Below, in pieces: positions 36,442-44,460 of a stretch of 55,236 nucleotides of DNA. Every line of letters begins with the position of its first letter. The stretch's first letter is position 1. Under the pieces are notes generated by a model. The model was not told the DNA's origin. It saw only the letters and a list, made by a program, of their open reading frames with translations, and made no database searches. A program made the position numbers and the translations under genes. The stretch comes from Calditrichota bacterium (lineage in GTDB: Bacteria; Electryoneota; AABM5-125-24; Hatepunaeales; Hatepunaeaceae), in the NCBI GenBank assembly GCA_018644935.1, contig JABGPL010000022.1:1-55236 (forward strand). The letters are read 5' to 3'.

Positions 36442-37227
36442 TCAGCCACCGAATCTAAGTCCGGCGCGAATCTGTAGATAATCTGTGCGACCATCCGCAT
36501 CAGTTTTCTTATCTTCATCCCAGACTCTTGCAGGTTGTCCCCAATAAACAACTGACCCATTGTCTTTACCTATATCTACGTAACTATACGACGCAGAAAC
36601 ATCTAAAAATATATATTTTTGAAGTTGATAGGAAATACCAAGAGCAAGTTGAAATCCGACATCTGATCCTTCAGCCTTATCTGACCATTCATCGGTATGA
36701 ATTATCTGAGGCATATTTGGAGCGTTCAATTCTCTTACAAGGTCTTGTGCGCGTGCTGTATTCCACATTTGGATGACCATTGAAAAAGAACCATACCCTC
36801 TGAGTTGCCTCGTGTTTATCGTGCTAATAAGTCGCTCTGAGTATAAACCAAATCCTATAGGAACTTGCCTGTAAGATCCAGATTGACTACTGTAGGTGAC
36901 ATTAGCGTAAGGTAGAAATTCTTCTGGTAAATTTTGAAGTGAAGAGGTGCCTACAATCTCATCCTCACTTAAATCTGTAAAGTAAGATTTCCCAATCCCA
37001 GTAAAGATTAAAACGCCATTTCCCGGAGAAATTTGGTATCGAAGACTGATCTCGTTTGAAATTGCCGGGTCCCATCGATCACCCCACCACCCAACAGGTA
37101 ATCCCACCCCACTGGTTATCCCAACGTTTATTTTACCGGGAGCGCCTGTGGATTGCTGATTACTCAGAAGAATGAGCAGAAAAACGACGATTGTTAGAAG
37201 TGAGTATCTTTGAAACTTAATTAGCAT
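36442..37227 (-). CDS. Putative outer-membrane beta-barrel protein
   Basis: 261 residues. Signal peptide (YSLLTIVVFLLILLSNQQS), then alternating beta-strand segments: INVGITSGVGLPVGWWGDRW, GVLIFTGIGKSYF, ISYQLQKYIFLDVSASYSYV and a C-terminal LQIRAGLRFGG typical of barrel ends. No known family. It is transcribed 55 nt ahead of the other outer-membrane protein gene on the same strand, so the pair probably share a promoter. Confidence 0.65.
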   Translation of the reverse strand: MLIKFQRYSLLTIVVFLLILLSNQQSTGAPGKINVGITSGVGLPVGWWGDRWDPAISNEISLRYQISPGNGVLIFTGIGKSYFTDLSEDEIVGTSSLQNLPEEFLPYANVTYSSQSGSYRQVPIGFGLYSERLISTINTRQLRGYGSFSMVIQMWNTARAQDLVRELNAPNMPQIIHTDEWSDKAEGSDVGFQLALGISYQLQKYIFLDVSASYSYVDIGKDNGSVVYWGQPARVWDEDKKTDADGRTDYLQIRAGLRFGG

Positions 37228-37516
37228 TTACTTTTAACCCTATGGCTTTGCACTTTTAGCTGATTACATGAATATAAATCTGCAACTCAACATTGTCAAG
37301 TTAAAGACCTGTACTTTATCACTTTTGACAAGGTGTACAGTCATTAATCCATATCTGAAGCCAAAATAGCATTTGATTTTATTAAAAAATGCACATTTGA
37401 ATATACACATCGAATTGCGAACTAACCACAATACGGGTATATTATTTATCAAATTCTCATATCATTTACCAGGGAAGTGCTCTCTTCTAACGATTTTGAG
37501 CACTGTTACATTCACA
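37228..37516. other. Divergent intergenic region
   Basis: 289 nt between the leftward outer-membrane protein gene and the rightward aminotransferase. It holds one good promoter (separate entry). The open frame from 37373 in front of the aminotransferase is probably leader, as it matches nothing in the aminotransferase family. Confidence 0.5.
37415..37443 (+). promoter_or_regulatory. Sigma-70-type promoter for the aminotransferase
   Basis: TTGCGA (37415-37420), 17-nt spacer, TATATT (37438-37443). The next suitable ATG is 37517, giving a leader of about 65 nt. Confidence 0.5.
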
Positions 37517-38605
37517 ATGCACTTTGAAAAAATTGAAATTCTTGATTGGTTAAAAACAGCATCTGAAGCCCCGATTGATTTTACTGCAAGCGGGATGGCT
37601 TCACCAGAGAATTTATCCGATTTGGGTATAAAAGTTGATGATTTGCCAATTCATGGAGATAATTTTTATAGCTATAAACCCTTGCGTGATCATTTAGCCA
37701 AGGTTTATGGAATATCACAGGAATGCATAACAGTCAACGCTGGTGCCAGTATCGGCAACTTTGCTGCATTGAGTGTCCTGCACAAAAAAGTCAATCAGAT
37801 TACAGTTGAAGAACCCGCATATGAGCCATTTATCAGACTAGCCAATGCAATTGCAGGAACAACTCCCGAAAGGCTGCCAAGATCACCAGAAAGCCAATAT
37901 CACCTTGATCCCGATCCTCCCTTACTCATGGATGGTAAACCAAGAATACTGCTGATGGCTAACCCTCATAACCCAACCGGAATTTTTGAAAAACCTGAAA
38001 CAATCGCCAGGATTGCAAATCGACTGGCATCCGATGGTGGATGGATGCTGATTGATGAAGTGTTTGTTCCGTTTCTGGAAAGTGGTGAGCGGTTATCTTA
38101 CTCAAAGCTCAAAAACAACATTGTAACAACATGCAGCCTCACAAAAGTGTGGGGACTCTCCTCACTCAGAATTGGTTGGATTTCAGGTCCAGAAGAAGTT
38201 ATTCACGATATTGAAAGAACATTAGACAGCATCAATGTGATTCAGCCATTTATTACTGAATACATAGCATATCATGTTATGTGTGAAACCGATATCGGGA
38301 ATAAGTTACTTCTTGCTGCTCGAAAAATAGCAAGTAAACACTTGAGCATAGTAAAAGAATATCTTGATAAACTGCCGGAAGTATCTTATACCACCCCCGA
38401 TGCAGGAATATCCCTACTTATAAGGTTTAAAGATGGGAGAGACGCTGATAAGTTCTGTGACAACCTTGAATCAGAATATGGAGTCCGCGTAATAAATGGC
38501 CGATATTTCGAGGTACAAGATGGTTTTAGAATGTCTTATGGTGTTGATGAAGAAACACTCAGAAAAGGTTTGGAAGCAATAACTAAAGCCATTAGAACTT
38601 CATAG
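37517..38605 (+). CDS. PLP-dependent class I/II aminotransferase (HisC/CobD-like)
   Basis: About 362 residues. The segments AGASIGNFAALSVL, LLMANPHNPTGIF (PLP ring Asn/Pro region), WMLIDEVFVPFLE with the Asp-containing strand, and TCSLTKVWGLSSLRIGWISG, whose Lys in SLTK forms the Schiff base, show an intact fold-type I enzyme. FRMSYGVDEETLRKGLEAI is the C-terminal Arg region. It resembles histidinol-phosphate or L-threonine-O-3-phosphate family enzymes; the substrate is not assigned. ATG at 37517 chosen because the upstream codons are hydrophobic and unlike the family. Confidence 0.85.
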   Translation: MHFEKIEILDWLKTASEAPIDFTASGMASPENLSDLGIKVDDLPIHGDNFYSYKPLRDHLAKVYGISQECITVNAGASIGNFAALSVLHKKVNQITVEEPAYEPFIRLANAIAGTTPERLPRSPESQYHLDPDPPLLMDGKPRILLMANPHNPTGIFEKPETIARIANRLASDGGWMLIDEVFVPFLESGERLSYSKLKNNIVTTCSLTKVWGLSSLRIGWISGPEEVIHDIERTLDSINVIQPFITEYIAYHVMCETDIGNKLLLAARKIASKHLSIVKEYLDKLPEVSYTTPDAGISLLIRFKDGRDADKFCDNLESEYGVRVINGRYFEVQDGFRMSYGVDEETLRKGLEAITKAIRTS

Positions 38606-38613
38606 GTGCCAGA

Positions 38614-38640
38614 AGTAGCCCGGCTTCCTCGAAGCCGGGG
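38614..38640 (+). repeat. REP hairpin (GTAG type), left copy
   Basis: GTAG at 38615-38618 directly before a perfect 9-bp stem CCCGGCTTC (38619-38627), loop CTC, GAAGCCGGG (38631-38639). The GTAG-plus-palindrome layout is that of repetitive extragenic palindromes recognised by RAYT transposases. It starts 9 nt after the aminotransferase stop. Confidence 0.85.
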
Positions 38641-38664
38641 AAAATAAGACAAAAGGAGCCCCAC

Positions 38665-39163
38665 ATGGTCAAATATCGCAGGTGGTTCACAGACAATCCG
38701 GAGATGCTATATTTTATAACTTATGTTACAAAGAATCGTGAAAACATTTTTGTTTCAAGATGACTATATAATTCAATGGAAATGCTGGAAGGAAGTCCTT
38801 GGAAAAATAAATGGTGAATTATTCGCCTGGGTATTCCTCCCAAATCACAGCCATATTATATTGAAGCAAGGAGTGAGGTCATTTTCGGATACAATGAGCA
38901 GTTTCAAAAGACGGGTGACCTGGATGATGAAGCAACCAGGTGGTATATGGCAAAATCGATTCTGGGAACATCTATTGAGAAATGACAACGATTTGGAAAG
39001 ACACACCGATTACATTCACGTTAATCCGGTAAACCATGGATTAACCAAACGTGCCCAGGATTATCCTTATTCGAGTTTCAAAATGTTCGTCGAGAAAGAA
39101 GCGTATCCCGAAGATTGGGGATCGGTGGTTGAAATTGAGGTTATCGGTGAGCCTATAGATTAG
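38665..39163 (+). pseudogene. REP-associated tyrosine transposase (RAYT/Y1), frameshifted
   Basis: AGGAG lies 7 nt before an ATG at 38665. That frame gives MVKYRRWFTDNPEMLYFITY and VTKNRENIFV, a normal RAYT N-terminus, then hits TGA at 38761-38763. The +1 frame continues with the rest of the protein: HUH motif LPNHSHIIL, WQNRFWEHLLR and the tyrosine motif HTDYIHVNPVNHGL, ending at 39161-39163. Joined, it would be about 165 residues, normal for the family. RAYTs are single-strand nucleases linked to REP sequences. A recent frameshift, an assembly error, or programmed +1 frameshifting at the AGA-TGA-C site are all possible. The domain past the break is intact. Confidence 0.85.
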
Positions 39164-39164
39164 A

Positions 39165-39191
39165 TCCCGGCTTCGAGGAAGCCGGGCTACT
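39165..39191 (-). repeat. REP hairpin (GTAG type), right inverted copy
   Basis: The reverse complement of the left REP with 26 of 27 bases identical. Stem CCCGGCTTC (39166-39174), loop GAG, GAAGCCGGG (39178-39186), then CTAC (39187-39190), which is GTAG on the minus strand. It ends 1 nt before the CobA-HemD stop codon and could also act as its transcription end. Confidence 0.85.
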
Positions 39192-39192
39192 G

Positions 39193-40728
39193 TTATCTCA
39201 GCACATCCTCACAAAGCGCATCAACTAACCCCGGAACGGTAAACGTCGTCGCCTCCACATCGACTTTCAACCCAAGTTTCTCTGCGAATGCAGATGTAGG
39301 AGGTCCTATTGTGGCTAATCTTGATTTGGACGCGACTTCTTTTGCCCGTTCTATTCCAAGAATTTCTACGAATCTGTCAACTGTTGAACCACTTGTAAAT
39401 GAAAGGTAGTCAGGAGGGCTGCTACAAATTTTATCAATCCAGTTCTGTTCCCATTGAGCATTTGTGTTTCTATAAACGTTTAAGGCAACAACGTTTGCCC
39501 CGGCTTTTGCAGATAAGTCTTCAATAGAACTATCTGCGAGATTACCGCGAACTCTAATGACAGATGTGTCTCGCAGATTACCCTTTTCTACGAGCGTCTC
39601 AGAAAGGCATTTCACAGTTGCCCTTTCCGGAATCAAATCCGCCACAAAACCTCTCTCTTTCAGAGCTGATGAAGTACCATGTCCAACAGCAGAAATCTTG
39701 AATCTGCCTAAAGCACGGTGGTCAAATCCTCTTACAAGCAATTCATGGAAGAAATGTCTTACCCCAGCTTCACTTGTAAATACACACCATCCCCCATCGT
39801 CAATTGTGTGCTCAAAACCTATCCAACCACCTTCATCACTCGCATGAGTGAGTGTAATTGTCGGATATGGGACAGGTGTTGCACCACAGTCCCTCAGCAG
39901 ATCACACATCCCCTGCATTTGCTCTGCGGGTCGAGTCACGAGTACACTCTTTCCCGAAAGGGGCATATCTTTCGGAGGAAGAGAAAATTCATCTTGACCT
40001 GTAACATCACCGATAAAAATCAGAGCAGGTGCTACAACGTTTGCATCCTGGCATCTGGCGACAATTTTTGATAATGGAGCTCGAACTGTCTGGTGGATCC
40101 CTGTTGAGGCATTTTGTATTACAGCAATGGGTTTATCAGGACTCATCCCACCCTCAAGCAAACTTTTTACTATCCTCTCCATATCCTTAACGCCCATATA
40201 GACAACAATAGTTCCACCATCGAGCTTTCCAACGTCTTCCCAGGGAACCGGCGCGGAAGCGGATTTCGCTTCACGTCCAGTTGCTAACATAACCCAGGAG
40301 GCGTTTCTCCTATCAGTTAGAGAAAAACCAGCATCTGCGGCTGCTGCCGATGCGGATGTTATGCCAGGAATAATCTGATGTGGTATCCCCTTCTCTTTCA
40401 AGTAAGCAGCTTCCTCTGCAACTCTTCCAAAGACCATTGGATCGCCACCTTTCAGTCTAACTACCGTTAGTCCCTTACCAGCAAGATCACAGAGCAAATC
40501 ATTCGTTTCATTTTGAGGTTTTGAATGGTGACCGGCTCGCTTGCCAACATAATACCGTTTAATACTTTCCGGCAATGCCACAACAAGCTCAATCGGGATC
40601 AGATCATCATAAACAACAGCATCTGAGGTATTAAGAAGATCGTACCCCAACTTTGTTATCAGACCGGGATGTCCTGGACCTGAACCGACTAAATATATAA
40701 TTCCGTTTTTCTGTTGCTTATCTGTCAC
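39193..40728 (-). CDS. cobA-hemD: Uroporphyrinogen-III methyltransferase/uroporphyrinogen-III synthase fusion
   Basis: About 511 residues joining two siroheme-branch enzymes. Residues 1-250 are SAM-dependent CobA: IYLVGSGPGHPGLIT, VVRLKGGDPMVFGRVAEE and DAGFSLTDRRNAS. After a short linker, HemD (from about 260) begins KSVLVTRPAEQMQGMCDLL and has VFTSEAGVRHFFHELL and YLSFTSGSTVDRF. CobA makes precorrin-2 and HemD closes the uroporphyrinogen ring. The GTG at 40726-40728 has AGAGG upstream and overlaps the dehydrogenase gene by 11 nt; a longer start at 40809 would add residues unlike CobA. Confidence 0.9.
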   Translation of the reverse strand: MTDKQQKNGIIYLVGSGPGHPGLITKLGYDLLNTSDAVVYDDLIPIELVVALPESIKRYYVGKRAGHHSKPQNETNDLLCDLAGKGLTVVRLKGGDPMVFGRVAEEAAYLKEKGIPHQIIPGITSASAAAADAGFSLTDRRNASWVMLATGREAKSASAPVPWEDVGKLDGGTIVVYMGVKDMERIVKSLLEGGMSPDKPIAVIQNASTGIHQTVRAPLSKIVARCQDANVVAPALIFIGDVTGQDEFSLPPKDMPLSGKSVLVTRPAEQMQGMCDLLRDCGATPVPYPTITLTHASDEGGWIGFEHTIDDGGWCVFTSEAGVRHFFHELLVRGFDHRALGRFKISAVGHGTSSALKERGFVADLIPERATVKCLSETLVEKGNLRDTSVIRVRGNLADSSIEDLSAKAGANVVALNVYRNTNAQWEQNWIDKICSSPPDYLSFTSGSTVDRFVEILGIERAKEVASKSRLATIGPPTSAFAEKLGLKVDVEATTFTVPGLVDALCEDVLR

Positions 40729-41368
40729 TTTTCCCTCTTTTTTCGTTTCTTTCAATCCACTCCATCCAATCCGCATAAACTGCATTTTCAGATGGTAATT
40801 GAAGTTCATTTGTCGGTTGAATAGCGGAGAACCTTTTCATCAATTCGTGATTTATCTTTGGCATATTGTCACTCTCTAACAGGACGCTTCGCAATCTTCC
40901 ACCGGCTTCAACCCAGGAACCCAATCCATTATGTTCAGTGGATAAGATGTTTCTAATGTCTCTCGCCAAAAACGGTGCTTTCCCACTTGTCGATACTGCA
41001 ACTATCAGGGGATCGTCTCGCCACACTGCCGAGAAAACAACAGTGCACAATTCAGGATCATCCACTACATTGACAGGCACATGTATCGACTGTGCTTCTC
41101 TGGAAACTTCTATGTTCACCTTTTTAGATGAAGTGGCTGCAACAACCAAATCGAATCCACTGCAATCCCCTTGCCTGTAAACACACTGTTCCCATTTCAG
41201 CAGCGACTTATCCACCATTTGTCTAATCCTGCCGGTCGCTTCTGGAGCAATGATGGTAATATGACATCCCGCTTCTAACATTCTCTCGACTTTATTAGTC
41301 GCTACATCCCCTGCCCCAATAATTAAGCAGGCGATTTTTTCTGTTTTGAAAAATACTGGGAGCAACAT
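40718..41368 (-). CDS. Precorrin-2 dehydrogenase (Met8/CysG N-terminal type)
   Basis: 216 residues of the Met8p/SirC/CysG-N family that oxidises precorrin-2 with NAD+ to sirohydrochlorin. Rossmann motif ACLIIGAGDVATNKVERMLE at the N-terminus, NVVDDPELCTVVFSAVWRDD at the active site and AVSTSGKAPFLARDIR after it. Whether it also inserts iron, as Met8p does, cannot be read from the sequence. AAGG lies 4 nt before the ATG. The downstream CobA-HemD overlaps it. Confidence 0.88.
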   Translation of the reverse strand: MLLPVFFKTEKIACLIIGAGDVATNKVERMLEAGCHITIIAPEATGRIRQMVDKSLLKWEQCVYRQGDCSGFDLVVAATSSKKVNIEVSREAQSIHVPVNVVDDPELCTVVFSAVWRDDPLIVAVSTSGKAPFLARDIRNILSTEHNGLGSWVEAGGRLRSVLLESDNMPKINHELMKRFSAIQPTNELQLPSENAVYADWMEWIERNEKRGKSDR

Positions 41369-41532
41369 TATTCCTTAACTGAAATTCTTATGGTGTGGAA
41401 AACAAAACGAACAAAACAAACAAACCGAACAAAACGAAGTCTCAAATAAATATCCACAATTATTTATCTGTATGCAAAAGAGAATTGGAATGTAGAAAGG
41501 GTCAGAACAAACAAACAGTTACTTTAAGTAGG
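41369..41532. other. hemA/precorrin-2 dehydrogenase spacer with a G/T-rich repeat tract
   Basis: 164 nt, unusually long for this otherwise packed operon. 41399-41440 is built of variants of AACAAAACGAAC/AACAAACAAACC (on the minus-strand transcript G/U-rich), and a shorter related stretch recurs at 41504-41519. No stem or coding frame explains it. Confidence 0.5.
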
Positions 41533-42723
41533 TTATTCCGGTAAGGTGGGAGTATCCATCGAATTCACACGTCGGAGAAATTGTCGATACAGGCTGCGAG
41601 ATAATGCTTCTAAAGCTTTTGAATCTCCCTGCCTGAAACTATTTCTAAATTGCCCGAGTACTTCAATTCTGTCATCGTCGAGACGTTTGCGAAGTGCAGA
41701 TGCACCTAAATCGCTTGATTTGCGACGCCATTGTTCAAAAGCTCCGACCTGTTCTTCAACCAGATCTAATGCATAAGGCATCTCAACTGCCCGGTCTTGC
41801 TGAACATCGTCTAAATACCTTTTCAGGTCATCAAGATCAAGAACCGTAACCCCGTTTGATTCAGCCAGCCGCGGATCTATATCTCGAGGTACTGCAAGAT
41901 CAACTGCAATTAATTGTTTGTTATCACGCGGTGAGGATAAATCTTTTCGGTGAACAACAAAATCACTTGCGGAGGTAGCACTAAACAGAAGGTCTGAATT
42001 GCTCATTACTTCAGACAAATTTCCAATTGGTTGAATAGCTGCACCAATCGTACGCGCCATTTTTTCTGCTTTCTGAACGGTTCGGTTAAGAATGGTAATA
42101 TTGACATTCTCTTTATTTAACCTGCGGACGAGCATGTCCGTTGACCGGTTTACGCCGATAACACACGCGCTCAATCCTGAGAGGTTAAGACCTAGTAGAT
42201 CCTTCAATATATCAACGGCAGCACCAGCCAGTCCCTGGGCACCTATTCCAATTTCCGTTTCACTGCGAATACGTTTTGAAATCTGGAACGCATTATGAAA
42301 AAGTTTGTGCAAACCTTTTCCCGGACCGTTAACTGAACAGGCTTCACTATAAGATGTTTTTACCTGTCCGAGTATCTGGTATTCTCCCAGTAGAACAGAA
42401 TCAAGTCCCGGTGTTACTTTGAAAAGATGTCTGGCAGCACTGGTACCCTGGCGAACAAACGAGAGTTTATCAAGGTTGTCGTTATCAGTTATTCCACGAG
42501 ATTCGTAAAACTTTTTAACACCTTCCTTCGCATCAATTTTTTCAGGATCAATTCTGTAAAATTCAATCCGGTTACAGGTCGCAAGAACGACAGTTTCTGA
42601 TGCACCAGTAATTGTCTTGAAATCGCTGGTAGCCTTTGCAAGCTCATCTTTCTGTAACTGAAAAGGTTCTCGCTCAGAGAGAGCACAAGTATTATGATTT
42701 ATTCCACAACAGCTTAAGAACAC
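41533..42723 (-). CDS. hemA: Glutamyl-tRNA reductase
   Basis: 396 residues; NADPH-dependent first step of the C5 tetrapyrrole pathway. The N-terminal catalytic domain has GINHNTCALSERE and the nucleophile Cys50 in VLATCNRIEF, then GLDSVLLGEYQILGQVKTSY. The NADPH domain has IGVNRSTDMLVRRL, and a C-terminal dimerisation helix follows. The GTG start has GGGAG 9 nt upstream. No hemL, hemB or hemC gene is in the window, so those steps must be encoded elsewhere. Confidence 0.95.
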   Translation of the reverse strand: MFLSCCGINHNTCALSEREPFQLQKDELAKATSDFKTITGASETVVLATCNRIEFYRIDPEKIDAKEGVKKFYESRGITDNDNLDKLSFVRQGTSAARHLFKVTPGLDSVLLGEYQILGQVKTSYSEACSVNGPGKGLHKLFHNAFQISKRIRSETEIGIGAQGLAGAAVDILKDLLGLNLSGLSACVIGVNRSTDMLVRRLNKENVNITILNRTVQKAEKMARTIGAAIQPIGNLSEVMSNSDLLFSATSASDFVVHRKDLSSPRDNKQLIAVDLAVPRDIDPRLAESNGVTVLDLDDLKRYLDDVQQDRAVEMPYALDLVEEQVGAFEQWRRKSSDLGASALRKRLDDDRIEVLGQFRNSFRQGDSKALEALSRSLYRQFLRRVNSMDTPTLPE

Positions 42724-42744
42724 GGTATGATACTCCCCATTATA

Positions 42745-44439
42745 TCAATCAACTTTTGATTGAATAGTGTTCTTGGGTAAAAATAGTGCACCACCGGCGA
42801 GTATACCGACATCACTCCAACCGGCACGTCTAAGAATCAGAGCGGCATCCCAGGATCTACTGCCCATTTCACAAATAATTGCAGCGAAACATTTCTTGGG
42901 AACTTCGTTAATCCGCGCCCTCAACTCCTCGATCGGTATCTCAACGTATCTATGATTTCCTTTTTGTACAACTACTGCTTCGATTTCCTCAGGTTTTCGA
43001 ACATCAAGAATAACAGCATCGTCGGGTAGATCATAAAAATCATTTGGAGATATTAGTTCTACTCCTGCAGATCGACTGTTGTCCTCGATAAATGCCATTG
43101 TGTGGAAAGGATCAAACGGTTGTGAATAGGGAGGTGAATATGCCTGTTCAAGATCAGGGAGTTTATCAATTGTCCATCCGGCTTGAATTATTTGAGCTGC
43201 TTTATCAGCTAAATAAAGCATCTCTCCCGAACCAACAGCCTGAACACCAAGAATCTGACCATTTTTCTTGTCATATATGAGTTTCAGGTGAGTTTTTCCA
43301 GATTCAGGAAAATACCATAGGCTATCATGGAACGTTCCCCAACAACTTGAAGTGTCATATCCGTTTTCACGGCAAGAGTCTGAGTTTAATCCAACCGAAG
43401 CGATTGATAATTCAAAGAACTTAACAATGGTAACACCTGCGACCCGACCGAATCTTGAATCTCCATTGCAGATATTATCGCCGGCAATTCTGCCCATTCG
43501 ATTCGCAAGTGAACCAAGAGCCCAAAAACCTGGTTTCCCATCAACCGCACTGGAAAGCTCTACACAGTCACCAGCGGCATAAATCTCGGGATCTGAGGTC
43601 TGTAATCTGTCGTTTACAACTATACCACCAGTAACCCCGAGATTCAGACCAATACCGTCTGCAAGGCGTGTATTAGGTATAACTCCGGTTACAGCAATAA
43701 CCCTGTCAACTGTAATTGTCTCACCTGATCCGAGGATTAACTCAAGTCCATTCTCAACTTTTCTGATCTCGCGACAGTTACAACCAAGTTTGAGATTTAC
43801 ACCCTGCTCTATCAACTCAGATTCTACCAATCGAGAAAGCTCCGGATCAAGAATCCCGGACATTACTTGAGATCTGAGTTCCACAAGATGTACATCTACT
43901 CCCCACATTGCCCTGAACGCTTCACAGAGTTCGATACCAATGAAACCTCCACCAATAATGGCAACTGAACCAATTTTTCCCGTTTCAAGCTCTTTTCTGG
44001 TTTTTATAGCGTCTTCAAGAGTGTGGAAATACTCAACCCCAGGTAGAGTAATTCCAGGAATTCCAGGTAGTAATGGAGATGAACCGGTTGCAATTATCAG
44101 CCGATCATATGGTAGAGTTTTGGGAGAGTTGGAGTTCAAATCGACGCAACGAACAAATCTCGCAATTCGATCAATCGAAACAGCCTCATGACCCGTTAAT
44201 ATTTCAACACCTTTAACATCTCGAAAGTACTTTTCATCCTTGATGGTTCCTGCAGGTGTTGAAATTAGGTCTTTAGACTGATCAATATCTCCGGATAAGA
44301 AGTATGCCATTCCGCAGGTAGAATACCCAAATGTATTCTCCTTAACGACAACGGTCACATTTGCATCTGCTTGTAAACGACGGATCCGGCAGGCAGCTTT
44401 TAATCCGGCTGCCGATCCGCCGATAACGATAACTTCCAT
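42745..44439 (-). CDS. CoA-disulfide/persulfide reductase with C-terminal rhodanese domain
   Basis: 564 residues. FAD/NAD(P)H domain: VIVIGGSAAGLKAACRIRR, redox Cys42 in YSTCGMAYFLSGD, IGGGFIGIELCEAFR, YAAGDCVEL. The dimerisation domain is followed by a rhodanese domain (about 465-560) with VILDVRKPEEIEA and active-site Cys523 in CEMGSRS. This layout is that of CoADR-Rhd/NADH-dependent persulfide reductases, which release sulfide from CoA-persulfide or polysulfide. It lies 21 nt after dsrP, so it probably belongs to the dsr operon and may process sulfane sulfur. Confidence 0.88.
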   Translation of the reverse strand: MEVIVIGGSAAGLKAACRIRRLQADANVTVVVKENTFGYSTCGMAYFLSGDIDQSKDLISTPAGTIKDEKYFRDVKGVEILTGHEAVSIDRIARFVRCVDLNSNSPKTLPYDRLIIATGSSPLLPGIPGITLPGVEYFHTLEDAIKTRKELETGKIGSVAIIGGGFIGIELCEAFRAMWGVDVHLVELRSQVMSGILDPELSRLVESELIEQGVNLKLGCNCREIRKVENGLELILGSGETITVDRVIAVTGVIPNTRLADGIGLNLGVTGGIVVNDRLQTSDPEIYAAGDCVELSSAVDGKPGFWALGSLANRMGRIAGDNICNGDSRFGRVAGVTIVKFFELSIASVGLNSDSCRENGYDTSSCWGTFHDSLWYFPESGKTHLKLIYDKKNGQILGVQAVGSGEMLYLADKAAQIIQAGWTIDKLPDLEQAYSPPYSQPFDPFHTMAFIEDNSRSAGVELISPNDFYDLPDDAVILDVRKPEEIEAVVVQKGNHRYVEIPIEELRARINEVPKKCFAAIICEMGSRSWDAALILRRAGWSDVGILAGGALFLPKNTIQSKVD

Positions 44440-44460
44440 GATATTAGTTTACCAAAAAAC

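Noticed and set aside
37373..37516. 48-residue N-terminal extension of the aminotransferase
   Set aside because: It overlaps the promoter and is unlike aminotransferase N-termini.
41399..41440. Possible CRISPR or tandem-repeat array
   Set aside because: Units are irregular and 8-12 nt long without spacers, and no cas gene lies nearby.
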